Assembly (NCBI GenBank): GCA_009776625.1 | Contig: WRNL01000002.1 | Coordinates: 16,051-34,483 of the forward strand | Length of the DNA stretch: 18,433 nt | Direction: 5' to 3' | From: Methanomassiliicoccaceae archaeon | Lineage (GTDB): Archaea > Thermoplasmatota > Thermoplasmata > Methanomassiliicoccales > Methanomethylophilaceae | Part shown: in pieces, positions 5,566 to 12,698 of the stretch | Layout: the number at the start of each line of letters is the position of its first letter | Numbering within the stretch: the stretch's first letter is position 1 | Notes under the pieces: model-generated | Told to the model about the DNA's origin: nothing | What the model saw: the letters and a program-made list of their open reading frames with translations, nothing else | Database searches by the model: none | Translations under genes and position numbers: made by a program

Positions 5566-6366
5566 TTGGTTTTGAACAATGTCAGCAGAGCAGGCCTCCA
5601 CTGGGAACGCGATGAATTAATCTTAGCTTTTGAGCTCTATTGCACATTACAAGGTTCGAACATGGAAAAGAACCCGCAAGTGGTCGCCCTATCAGAGGCC
5701 ATTGGTCGCGACCCAGGTGCAGTTAAAATGAAATTGGAGAACTTCAAAAAATTTGATCCCGACTACACGGTAGACGGAAAGAAAGGACTCGGCAACACAG
5801 GTAGACTGGATGGAGAGATCGTGTTAGAGTTCATAAACAATTGGGGAGACCTCGCGTGGGAAGCGGAGAATGCCAGAAGGAAATATTCCATAAAGCAGGA
5901 TTCCGAGATTATTGCAGGCGAATTTGACATTCCAGAGGGAAAGTACAAGGAAAGAATGGTAAAAATTCGGTGCGGGGACCGGATGTTCAGAAATATGCTT
6001 TTAGCACAATATCGGAGAAAATGTTGCATAACAGGATTGGCAATAGAGGATTTACTGAAAGCATCCCACATTAAACCATGGGCTGTTTCTGACGACGCCA
6101 CCGAGAAAGTAAATCCGCAAAATGGGTTGTTGCTCAATCCGTTCTTTGATTTGGCTTTTGATAAGGGATACATCACAATCGATCTTGACTACAAGGTCAT
6201 TCTATCAAAGGAGATTAAACACACGAATGAAAGTACTAGACTATATTTTGAAAAATACGAGGGGAGTTATGTAGATTTACCCTCGAACAAGCTTTTCTAT
6301 CCAGGAAAACGGTTCATCGAATATCACAATGACCATGTGTTTGGTAAAAAGCCGATAAAAATATGA
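5566..6366 (+). CDS. HNH endonuclease, restriction-type
   Basis: A protein of about 266 residues. The N-terminal part (WERDELILAFELYC, then AIGRDPGAVKMKLENFKKFD) resembles the helical domain preceding HNH modules in restriction-like nucleases. The catalytic module spans about residues 140-210: RRKCCITGL, LLKASHIKPW (first His), NPQNGLLLNPFFDLAFDKGY (Asn and Asp ligands). Likely activity is metal-dependent DNA cleavage. No methyltransferase is encoded nearby, so it is either an orphan or a defence nuclease. The start is uncertain: no ATG fits, and TTG at 5566 or 5572 is used. Composition is much more AT-rich than the core genes, and two related palindromic repeats bracket it, pointing to horizontal acquisition. 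Confidence 0.82.
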   Translation: MVLNNVSRAGLHWERDELILAFELYCTLQGSNMEKNPQVVALSEAIGRDPGAVKMKLENFKKFDPDYTVDGKKGLGNTGRLDGEIVLEFINNWGDLAWEAENARRKYSIKQDSEIIAGEFDIPEGKYKERMVKIRCGDRMFRNMLLAQYRRKCCITGLAIEDLLKASHIKPWAVSDDATEKVNPQNGLLLNPFFDLAFDKGYITIDLDYKVILSKEIKHTNESTRLYFEKYEGSYVDLPSNKLFYPGKRFIEYHNDHVFGKKPIKI

Positions 6367-6386
6367 CCCACAGCAACTTATGAATT

Positions 6387-6430
6387 CAGTCGAATAAAGG
6401 GGTTCCAGTAATGGGGCCTTCTTATTCAAC
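6387..6430. repeat. palindromic repeat, copy 2 (downstream of HNH gene)
   Basis: Starts CAGTCGAATAAAGG and ends CCTTCTTATTCAAC. The outer ten bases AGTCGAATAA and TTATTCAACT are inverted repeats with one G-T-compatible difference. It shares both ends and overall length with the repeat at 5427-5469, while the centre has diverged. It lies 20 nt after the HNH stop and could also act as a terminator hairpin. Confidence 0.6.
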
Positions 6431-6505
6431 TGTACCCGGTTAAAATAGGAAACAATAATAAATTATTGTCAGAAGTCAAATATAATTATTTCAGGAAGTG
6501 AAAAT

Positions 6506-6515
6506 AAATTATATT
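6506..6515 (+). promoter_or_regulatory. TATA box of the DUF4143 ATPase gene
   Basis: AAATTATATT centred about 26 nt before the ATG at 6536, predicting a leaderless transcript that begins at or next to that ATG. This favours 6536 over the in-frame GTG at 6527. Confidence 0.45.
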
Positions 6516-6535
6516 AGTAAATAGATGTGTCTGGC

Positions 6536-7795
6536 ATGACGGGGGGATATCTTGCCCGGATAATCGACAGAGAGCTCGACCTATACCTCAAGTCGTTCGG
6601 CGCGGTATTGATAGAGGGGGCCAAATGGTGTGGCAAGACCAGGACCGGTGAGGAGAAAGCATCCAGCATGGTGTATTTCCATGACCCCCGTTTAAAGAGA
6701 CAGTACCAGGAGATGGCTGAAGTCGCGCCAGAGGCCTTGCTGAGCGGAGAAACCCCGCGCCTGATCGACGAATGGCAGACGATACCGGCTATTTGGGACG
6801 GCATAAGGTACGAGGTCGACCGGCGCGGAGAGATGGGGCAATTCATACTCACGGGGTCATCGAGCCCCAAGAAAGACTCCGTGATGCATACCGGCACCGG
6901 GCGCATCGCCAGATTGCTCATGAGGCCGATGACGTTGTTCGAATCGGGAGATTCGAATGGCTCGGTCTCTCTGGGATCTTTGTTCAGGGGCGAGGGGATA
7001 GCGGGCGAGTCGGGCCTCACCCTCGAAAGGGTCGCATTCGTGCTTGTACGCGGGGGGTGGCCGGCATCGGTCGTGTGTGAGGAAAGCGACGCTCTGCTTG
7101 TCGCAGACCAATACGTGAAATCGATAATAAAATCAGACATCTCCGGTTCAGACGGTGTCGAGAGGGACCCCTATCGCACGGAACAGGTGATCCGCTCCCT
7201 TGCTAGGAACACTTCGACGATGGCCGGCTTGAAGACCATCCAAAAGGACGTGGCGAGCGAGGTGGAGTCTTCGGACAAGACGATCGCATCGTACATCAAA
7301 GCGCTGAAGGGGATATTCGTCGTGGAAGAACTGCCTGCCTGGACGCCGGAAATCCGTTCCAGGATCCATCAACGGGCCTCCCCGAAACACCATTTCGTCG
7401 ATCCGTCCATAGCGGCCGCCGCCCTCCAGGTCTCACCACAGGACCTTATCTGGGATCTCAAGACGTTCGGTCTGCTTTTCGAATCCCTCTGCATCCGCGA
7501 TCTGAGGGTGTACGCCCAAGCCCTGAAGGGCAAGGTGATGCACTACCATGACGGCAGCGGCTTGGAGGTGGATGCCATCGTGACCAGATACGGCGGGCAA
7601 TGGGGCGCGGTCGAGATTAAAATGGGCACAGGCGAAGTGGAAAAGGCCGCCCAGAACCTGAAGAAGCTGAGGGACAAGGTCGACACGGACAGGATGAGGG
7701 GGCCGTCGTTCCTCATGGTGCTCACATCGATGGGTTTCGCATACCGCCGCGAGGATGGCGTATACGTTGTGCCCATAGGGTGCTTGAAGGACTGA
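6536..7795 (+). CDS. AAA_14/DUF4143 ATPase
   Basis: A 419-residue protein of the usual length for this family, common in gut bacteria and archaea and often called an ATP-binding or predicted ATPase protein. Walker A is GAKWCGKT (about residues 28-35). Walker B is LIDEWQ (about 76-81). A sensor-like strand FILTGSSSP follows. The C-terminal DUF4143 part contains DAIVTRYGGQWGAVEIKMG, resembling the core of a PD-(D/E)xK nuclease fold. No cellular role is firmly established; links to defence and mobile DNA have been proposed. It stands alone with its own promoter. The start at ATG 6536 fits the leaderless promoter. Confidence 0.88.
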   Translation: MTGGYLARIIDRELDLYLKSFGAVLIEGAKWCGKTRTGEEKASSMVYFHDPRLKRQYQEMAEVAPEALLSGETPRLIDEWQTIPAIWDGIRYEVDRRGEMGQFILTGSSSPKKDSVMHTGTGRIARLLMRPMTLFESGDSNGSVSLGSLFRGEGIAGESGLTLERVAFVLVRGGWPASVVCEESDALLVADQYVKSIIKSDISGSDGVERDPYRTEQVIRSLARNTSTMAGLKTIQKDVASEVESSDKTIASYIKALKGIFVVEELPAWTPEIRSRIHQRASPKHHFVDPSIAAAALQVSPQDLIWDLKTFGLLFESLCIRDLRVYAQALKGKVMHYHDGSGLEVDAIVTRYGGQWGAVEIKMGTGEVEKAAQNLKKLRDKVDTDRMRGPSFLMVLTSMGFAYRREDGVYVVPIGCLKD

Positions 7796-7806
7796 CAGGA
7801 ACGGCG

Positions 7807-7860
7807 TGGTGTGCCAGCCGGATTTGAACCGGGGCCGATGGCTCCTGCGGCCACAGGCAC
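7807..7860 (-). pseudogene. tRNA-like relic lacking a D arm
   Basis: On the minus strand: acceptor-like GTGCC/GGCAC (7856-7860 with 7811-7815), an anticodon-like stem TGGC/GCCA with loop CGCAGGA (CAG in the anticodon position), and a T arm CCGG-TTCAAAT-CCGG that matches the box B consensus exactly. An A and then CCA follow the acceptor. There is no room for a D arm, position 33 is G instead of the near-universal T, and the outer T-stem pair mismatches. It is therefore a truncated tRNA, a pseudo-tRNA or an attachment-site scar, not a working tRNA. Confidence 0.5.
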
Positions 7861-8001
7861 TGTTTTATCCAAAGGACGGAATGTGGATGTAGCTTTGACC
7901 CGTGCGAGCGCCCGGTAGCAATGAAATCAGCAAAGGACAAAGATGAAGGCGCCGCCTCGCAGGAACAATCCAAGGCCCCCCGACCCAGAGTGGAGCGAAA
8001 C

Positions 8002-8538
8002 ATGATAATAAGAACTGAGAGGCTCATCCTCAGGCCGCTCACCCCCGCCGACGCCGAAACGGCCTATCGCGGCTGGACAGGCGACGCGGATGTCGCGAAG
8101 TATGTCAGCTGGCTGCCCCACCGCTCCATTGCCGATACGGAGGAGTGGCTGAGAGAGATCCAATGGGAGCAGGAAGATGCCGACAACATCAGCCCGAGGG
8201 ACAACTACATTTGGGGTTTTGTCCTGAAGGAGACGGGCGAGCTCTTCGGTTCAGGGGGGCTGATATGGGATGACGGCCGTCAGCTTTACCAAGTCGGGTA
8301 CAACATCATGAAGTCGCATTGGAACAAGGGCTACACCACCGAAGCGATGAAGGGGGTCCTCGGCTTCGCCGCCGCAAGCCTCGGCATAAAAAGGGTCGCC
8401 GGCGGCCATGCGAAAGATAATCTCGCCTCGGAACGGGTTATCAAAAAGCTGGGGTTTGTTTACGACAGGGATGACATCACGCCTCATATAGACGGTGTCC
8501 GGTACTTTGACAGCCGGGAGTATCATCTGGATCTGTAA
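8002..8538 (+). CDS. GNAT N-acetyltransferase, RimJ/RimL-like
   Basis: A 178-residue protein that would move an acetyl group from acetyl-CoA to an amine (protein N-terminus, antibiotic or metabolite). Family features: N-terminal IIRTERLILRPLTPADAE, a central strand region ETGELFGSGGLIWDD, the acetyl-CoA loop HWNKGYTTEAMKGVL (about 106-120) and the C-terminal GHAKDNLASERVIKKLGF (135-152), which is typical of RimJ-like enzymes. The frame is open back to an ATG at 7921, adding 27 charged residues. I prefer 8002 because GGAG sits 6 nt upstream and the family begins there. Substrate unknown. Confidence 0.87.
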   Translation: MIIRTERLILRPLTPADAETAYRGWTGDADVAKYVSWLPHRSIADTEEWLREIQWEQEDADNISPRDNYIWGFVLKETGELFGSGGLIWDDGRQLYQVGYNIMKSHWNKGYTTEAMKGVLGFAAASLGIKRVAGGHAKDNLASERVIKKLGFVYDRDDITPHIDGVRYFDSREYHLDL

Positions 8539-8668
8539 CAATAATTTCCAGACGATGTCTGCAAAACTCATGCCGATTTAAGATACTTAAGTTAGAAATA
8601 GATAGAGGGATTTGATGTGAAAACATAGGATTGAGCTAATGCCGACGGACAAAGGGTGGAGGCAGTAC

Positions 8669-9550
8669 ATGAACGGAAATGTTCATGTGACGATCAACGT
8701 TAATGATGGAACGAAGATACGCGCAACCGAGGACGATGAGTTCCATGCCGTTTTCCCGGAATCCATCGATCTGAAGATAACCGACCGCTGCAACATCGGT
8801 TGCAGAATGTGCCACGAGGGAAGCAACGAGAGAGGGGACCACGCGGACATCGACGTACCATTCTTCGACACCCTGAGACCGTATACGGAGATGGCCATAG
8901 GCGGAGGCTCCGTGACGTCGCACCCTCGGATTGAGGAGCTGCTGGAGCGCCTCGAGGGCAGGAAGGTATTGGCCAACATAACGCTGCACGAGAAGGAGTT
9001 GTCGGCCAATTACGATAGGGTGCAGGGATGGGTTGACAAGGATCTTGTCAAAGGGGTAGGGGTATCGGTGCATTCTCCGTCGGATGAAAGGGTGCGCGAC
9101 TTCGCAGCGCGCAATACCAACACGGTTCTGCATGTCATCGCAGGCCTGACCTCGTTGGATACCGTCCTGTCCTATGGTGACATGGACATGAAGCTCCTGA
9201 TCCTCGGATACAAGAACTGGGGGAGAGGGGCAGGATACTATCTTGATAACCAAAAGGCTGTCGATGAGGGGATAAAGGACATGGAAAGAACCCTCGATGG
9301 GATATTCAACAAGTTCAAGGTGGTATCCTTCGACAACCTGGCCCTCAGACAGTTAAATGTGAAGGAACACGCAGACGAGGATGCGTGGGATATGTTCTAT
9401 CAGGGGAGCGACGCCACCCACACCATGTACATAGATATCGTGAAAAGAGAGTTCGCCGCCACAAGCACGTCACCGGAAAGATATAAGCTGATGGACTCCA
9501 TAGACGACATGTTCGCAAAGGTGAAGGGGACGATGGACTACATGGTCTGA
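8669..9550 (+). CDS. radical SAM enzyme linked to FETNSSS-motif proteins
   Basis: A 293-residue protein with the radical SAM cluster motif CNIGCRMC (Cys41, 45, 48) after the strand FPESIDLKITDR. A glycine-rich MAIGGGSVTSHP (SAM-binding region) and GVGVSVHSPSD fit the same barrel. These are the only three cysteines, so there is no auxiliary iron-sulfur cluster (no SPASM or twitch domain). Family chemistry is reductive cleavage of SAM to a 5'-deoxyadenosyl radical; the substrate is unknown. An ATG at 8639 is in frame, but ATG 8669 has GGTGGAGG 6 nt upstream and is preferred. It is followed after 10 nt by the first of three paralogous proteins, an operon arrangement suggesting they are its partners or substrates. 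Confidence 0.85.
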   Translation: MNGNVHVTINVNDGTKIRATEDDEFHAVFPESIDLKITDRCNIGCRMCHEGSNERGDHADIDVPFFDTLRPYTEMAIGGGSVTSHPRIEELLERLEGRKVLANITLHEKELSANYDRVQGWVDKDLVKGVGVSVHSPSDERVRDFAARNTNTVLHVIAGLTSLDTVLSYGDMDMKLLILGYKNWGRGAGYYLDNQKAVDEGIKDMERTLDGIFNKFKVVSFDNLALRQLNVKEHADEDAWDMFYQGSDATHTMYIDIVKREFAATSTSPERYKLMDSIDDMFAKVKGTMDYMV

Positions 9551-9560
9551 GGCGAGGAAA

Positions 9561-10343
9561 ATGAAGATAACGATCAGAGGCCCGGTATTCGAAACGAACA
9601 GTTCTTCTGAACATGCTTTTATGTATCTCAGTAAAGAGACGTTCGAGAAATGGAGGCGCGGAGAGGTGGAAATAGAGGGCGGCGGTTATCCCGTATGCGG
9701 CCTCAGAGACGACGACTTCGTGGCCACAAAGAAAAAACCGAATACCGTCTACGACCCTCAGACGAATGAACGCCCTGATGAGGAGTGGTTCCATGAATAT
9801 TTGGACGCGATAGACAACCCCGAGGTAAAGGCGGATCTGCTGTATGTTTTGCGCAAATACTTCGCTGACAGGGAATTCTATGTAGATAATTCCAAAACAT
9901 TTGATGGTTCATACATTTCCATGCTACTGATATTCACGAGGCATCACGGAGAACACGTTCAAAGAGATCGCGCAAATAAGAGATATGTTGATCCAGAGGA
10001 ATGGGGGCCGCCGTATGAAGAGGCGCTTGCCGCATTCCGCAAGGCCTTATATGAACTCGAAGGGTGGGAAGAGATAAACGATGAAAAATATGCGAAGTTC
10101 CGTGAGATCATAAACCGCCTCAGAGAGAAAGAAGAGTTGACCGAAAAAGATGTCTCGGAACTTTGGAATGTTACGTTCTATGGAATGGACGAACACACGA
10201 TAAAGGACAAAAAATTCAGGGCGTTCAGCAACGCACTCGACGATCTGGAAGACTACGACATCGTGTATCAGAATGCACACATGGAGGTCATGGACAACGG
10301 GAAGAATGTCAGGATACACATCTGGGGAAGAGATGACGGATGA
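9561..10343 (+). CDS. FETNSSS-motif protein 1
   Basis: A 260-residue soluble protein beginning MKITIRGPVFETNSSSEHAF. The start has GAGG a few bases upstream and lies 10 nt after the radical SAM stop. It is the longest of three tandem paralogues. Shared blocks are the VFETNSSS motif (residues 9-16), SKETFEKWRRGE (about 24-35), DLLYVLRKYF, YVDPEEW, and the C-terminal strand NGKNVRIHIWGRDD. A Glu/Lys-rich helical insert (about residues 155-215) is unique to this copy. From memory, unverified, proteins with an N-terminal FETNSSS..S-type motif are found in bacteria and phages without known function. No Cys-rich precursor features are present, so it is not a classical peptide precursor. Confidence 0.75.
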   Translation: MKITIRGPVFETNSSSEHAFMYLSKETFEKWRRGEVEIEGGGYPVCGLRDDDFVATKKKPNTVYDPQTNERPDEEWFHEYLDAIDNPEVKADLLYVLRKYFADREFYVDNSKTFDGSYISMLLIFTRHHGEHVQRDRANKRYVDPEEWGPPYEEALAAFRKALYELEGWEEINDEKYAKFREIINRLREKEELTEKDVSELWNVTFYGMDEHTIKDKKFRAFSNALDDLEDYDIVYQNAHMEVMDNGKNVRIHIWGRDDG

Positions 10344-10381
10344 CGGTTCGTTGACGATTAAACATTGCACGGAGGGATAAA

Positions 10382-10909
10382 ATGGGTCACTGGGCAGGCA
10401 CAATGATCATAGATGTCAGTAAGAACACGTTCGAAGCATGGAGAAGGGGAGAAAAAAGGATCAGGGGGTTCGATTACAACAGCAGTGATGTGACCTATCT
10501 GGAAAACGATTTTGTCACCAATGAGGAGATGTGTGGAGATGTGGTAAAGGCCCCCAAATCCCCCGAGTATCCCAACTCTGAACATGTGCGCAAACTCTTG
10601 GATGCGGTGAACTGCCCCGACATCAGGAAGGATCTGCTGTACGTTATCGACAAGTACAAACTCGCGGGGAATAGGCGGCGGGACATGTGTACCTGGAATC
10701 AGGACGGCTCGTATGTGTTCTTTCTGCGATGCTACATGCAGCAACGTGATTTTGGCATACCGCGAAAGTTCGTGAGAGAGGAATATGTGGATCCTGAAGA
10801 GTGGGAGTTCGTGAAAGAAGCTGACGAATATGCCATCGTGAGACAGAATCCTTATATGAGGGTCGAAGACAGCGGTGAGAACATCAAAATAACGATGTGG
10901 GGCGATTGA
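10382..10909 (+). CDS. FETNSSS-family paralogue 2, motif missing
   Basis: A 175-residue protein with a very good ribosome-binding site (GGAGGGA, 5 nt before the ATG). It aligns to the neighbours from SKNTFEAWRRGE onward, with NDFVTNEEM, KDLLYVIDKY, DGSYVFFLR, YVDPEEWEF and the C-terminal SGENIKITMWGD. In place of VFETNSSS the N-terminus reads MGHWAGTM, and upstream stops prevent a longer frame, so the motif is truly absent. It may be a divergent member that has lost or never needed the motif. An alternative start is ATG 10403. Confidence 0.68.
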   Translation: MGHWAGTMIIDVSKNTFEAWRRGEKRIRGFDYNSSDVTYLENDFVTNEEMCGDVVKAPKSPEYPNSEHVRKLLDAVNCPDIRKDLLYVIDKYKLAGNRRRDMCTWNQDGSYVFFLRCYMQQRDFGIPRKFVREEYVDPEEWEFVKEADEYAIVRQNPYMRVEDSGENIKITMWGD

Positions 10910-10934
10910 AACGAAAACGACATTCAGAACATCG

Positions 10935-11327
10935 GTGTTCGAGACCAACAGTTCTTCAGCGCACACTTTCATACACATAAGTAAAGAAACATTCGAGGAT
11001 TGGGTGCTTGGGGGAAAGGCGCTGGTGGGCGATGAGTGCGGCATAGGGAGAAGATGCTACGACGAAGAGGATTTCAAAGACACGAACGCCAGACTCAAAC
11101 ATCGAGAAGCAAGATACACGTACAATGACCTATTGGAGTTCTATTCGAAGCTCAAGCCAGGACTCGCGTTGAAGGATGACCCAGACAGAGATTTCGTCGA
11201 TCCCAACAGATGGAGTATGTGTGATGAGGAATTCGACGAGAGCGATTTCTTTGAACGTGAGCCATCGATGAACATCGAGGACGACGGGAAAACGGTCGAG
11301 ATTTCAATCTGGGGAAACGATCACTGA
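10935..11327 (+). CDS. FETNSSS-motif protein 3
   Basis: A 130-residue protein if begun at GTG 10935; it carries FETNSSSAHTFIHISKETFE, then DFVDPNRW and the C-terminal DGKTVEISIWGNDH. Alignment to protein 1 shows that the true N-terminus should lie 8 codons earlier: ACG AAA ACG ACA TTC AGA ACA TCG matches the first eight codons of protein 1, with ACG (10911) where ATG stands. So either the start has mutated to ACG, or translation now begins at the GTG encoding the V of VFETNSSS. The gene follows paralogue 2 by one base or 25 nt accordingly. Confidence 0.68.
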   Translation: MFETNSSSAHTFIHISKETFEDWVLGGKALVGDECGIGRRCYDEEDFKDTNARLKHREARYTYNDLLEFYSKLKPGLALKDDPDRDFVDPNRWSMCDEEFDESDFFEREPSMNIEDDGKTVEISIWGNDH

Positions 11328-11486
11328 TATTCAGAAAATCAGTAGATGAATGTGATTTGTGGATTCGTCAGTTCGATGGAATAATTCTTTATTGTTTTCC
11401 AGCGATCTTTGATGAAACTCTACCAACTATGGCATGTCTTGGGGTTTGTGCGCATTGATTTTCGATTCCATCTGCAGAACCCACAG

Positions 11487-11495
11487 TTATTATAG
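11487..11495 (+). promoter_or_regulatory. TATA box of the winged-helix gene
   Basis: TTATTATAG centred about 27 nt before the ATG at 11518 predicts a leaderless transcript and fixes that ATG as the start, rather than an upstream in-frame ATG at 11434. Confidence 0.45.
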
Positions 11496-11517
11496 ACACA
11501 GCGTAATCAAGTGCAAC

Positions 11518-11856
11518 ATGAATGAAGACGAGCGGCAATGCATCGGAGAGATAGGCAAAAAGCTCGAATCGATTGAGGATTCGATCTCCCGACAGATGGA
11601 AATGATTGAGAAGCTCGCCTCGACGGTGCAACAGCACATAGAGCCGGAGGAGGTCTGGGAACTGAGTCTTCCAGATGATGTGCTGAGAAAGATACTGTTG
11701 GACGAGATACCAAACTACAAGGGCAAAGCAATATATGCTTCAGACATCCACTGGAAAAAATATTGCCTGATATATAATGATGTTGCAAGAATACTGGACG
11801 AACTATGCGAAGAGGGCATACTGAGGGGATCGGACGGGACTGAAATTGAGGATTGA
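11518..11856 (+). CDS. coiled-coil plus winged-helix-like small protein
   Basis: A 112-residue protein of unknown family. Residues about 5-45 are a heptad-like acidic/basic helix (IGEIGKKLESIEDSISRQME, then MIEKLASTVQQHIEP), probably a dimerising coiled coil. The C-terminal part (DVLRKILLDEIPNYKGKAIY, ASDIHWKKYCLIYNDVARIL, DELCEEGILRGSDG) has the helix-helix-wing pattern of a winged-helix DNA-binding or protein-interaction domain. It has its own leaderless promoter. It may regulate the neighbouring radical SAM locus, but nothing shows this directly. Confidence 0.6.
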   Translation: MNEDERQCIGEIGKKLESIEDSISRQMEMIEKLASTVQQHIEPEEVWELSLPDDVLRKILLDEIPNYKGKAIYASDIHWKKYCLIYNDVARILDELCEEGILRGSDGTEIED

Positions 11857-12285
11857 GCCATGCAAGCCGGATATAGAAAACCGCCCTGTCGAGCCTACAC
11901 CGGATGCGTGCTGAACGATCAGCAGGCCCCCGTTCGATTGCGCAGGTGTCGCCTTGCGGATGCCGCCGGTTTTTGGATGGGCGTTGCACTTGGGATTCCG
12001 CACCCTGCGGTAAAAGTGGATCCGTCGGGCGCAGAGTATGAGGTATGCGTCGATCCGGTTCCTCTGCTTACAACCTCGAAGGTTCACAAAGACTTACGTG
12101 ACACCGAGCAATTGTGAACGAGCTCGGTGGGCATATGGCATTCGCCGAGCGGTTCGTGCCGTTAGCCGCCCGGCGTGATAGGAACGATTTAGCGAAGAGG
12201 CGCCGCCCCGCCCTTTTCTTCATTGTTCCCCTGACCTGACTTTTACCTTGCCAAGACAATTTACGACACATTATTAAAATAACAT
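11857..12285. other. intergenic segment with repeat copy and no convincing gene
   Basis: A GC-rich stretch followed by an AT-rich one. An 85-codon plus-strand frame (11860-12117) begins 3 nt after the previous stop, but its product has no recognisable features. It also runs into the 67-nt repeat, where differences between copies fall mainly at second codon positions, which argues against coding. Short self-complementary pieces (CTGA-ACGA-TCAG near 11910; AAAACCG/CGGTTTT about 80 nt apart) hint at remnants of a structured or mobile segment. Confidence 0.3.
12045..12111 (+). repeat. 67-nt dispersed direct repeat, copy 1
   Basis: Begins ATGCGTCGATCCGGTTCC and ends ACCGAGCAA. It matches 14881-14947 without gaps at 61 of 67 positions; all six differences are transitions. 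The two copies lie in the same orientation on either side of hipBA and the minus-strand HTH gene. Confidence 0.85.
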
Positions 12286-12354
12286 AAAAGTATTATAAAC
12301 TCAAATTTCATCAATAATATAACATATATGTTCATCAGATAAAAACGATTATCT
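12286..12354 (+). promoter_or_regulatory. hipBA promoter and candidate operators
   Basis: A TATA box in AAAAGTATTATAAAC (12286-12300) predicts a start near 12320. Around and after it are two symmetric sites: the perfect palindrome AACATATATGTT (12321-12332) and AGATAA-N6-TTATCT (12337-12342/12349-12354). HipB-type antitoxins bind palindromes in their own promoter, so one or both are plausible autoregulatory operators. Confidence 0.45.
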
Positions 12355-12379
12355 ATTTGAACGCAGATGCTATGCCGCC

Positions 12380-12694
12380 ATGGAACACTATGATGACGTC
12401 TATTCTCTCTCAGACCGGCAGATCGCAGAGGACATAGGAGAGAAGATACGGCGGATCAGGCTCAACGGCAATATCACCAGAGACGAGCTCCAGCATATGA
12501 CGGGGATACACAGGAAGACGATAGGGGATGCGGAGAGCGGAAAGAACGTCACCTTGACCACTTTGATAGGCATACTGCGGGGGTTGAACGCTTTGCATGT
12601 GCTGGAGCCCCTCATAGAGGAAGAAGAGATAAGCCCGGTGGCCATGGCTAAGAATAAGGGAAAGACCCGCGAACGGGCTAGCGGCAGAAGGTAA
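12380..12694 (+). CDS. hipB: HipB-like XRE-family antitoxin/repressor
   Basis: A 104-residue protein with a Cro/C1-type helix-turn-helix: DIGEKIRRIRLNGNITRDEL, QHMTGIHRKTIGDAESGKNV (about residues 18-57), followed by TLIGILRGLNALHVLEPLI, typical of HipB. The tail after residue 88 is basic and probably flexible (KNKGKTRERASGRR). HipB neutralises the HipA kinase and represses the operon. It ends 4 nt before the toxin gene. ATG 12380 gives the expected length. Confidence 0.87.
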   Translation: MEHYDDVYSLSDRQIAEDIGEKIRRIRLNGNITRDELQHMTGIHRKTIGDAESGKNVTLTTLIGILRGLNALHVLEPLIEEEEISPVAMAKNKGKTRERASGRR

Positions 12695-12698
12695 CGGC

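Noticed and set aside
11860..12117. 85-codon plus-strand frame after the winged-helix gene
   Set aside because: No motif, and it ends within the dispersed repeat, where copy-to-copy changes fall mostly on second codon positions.
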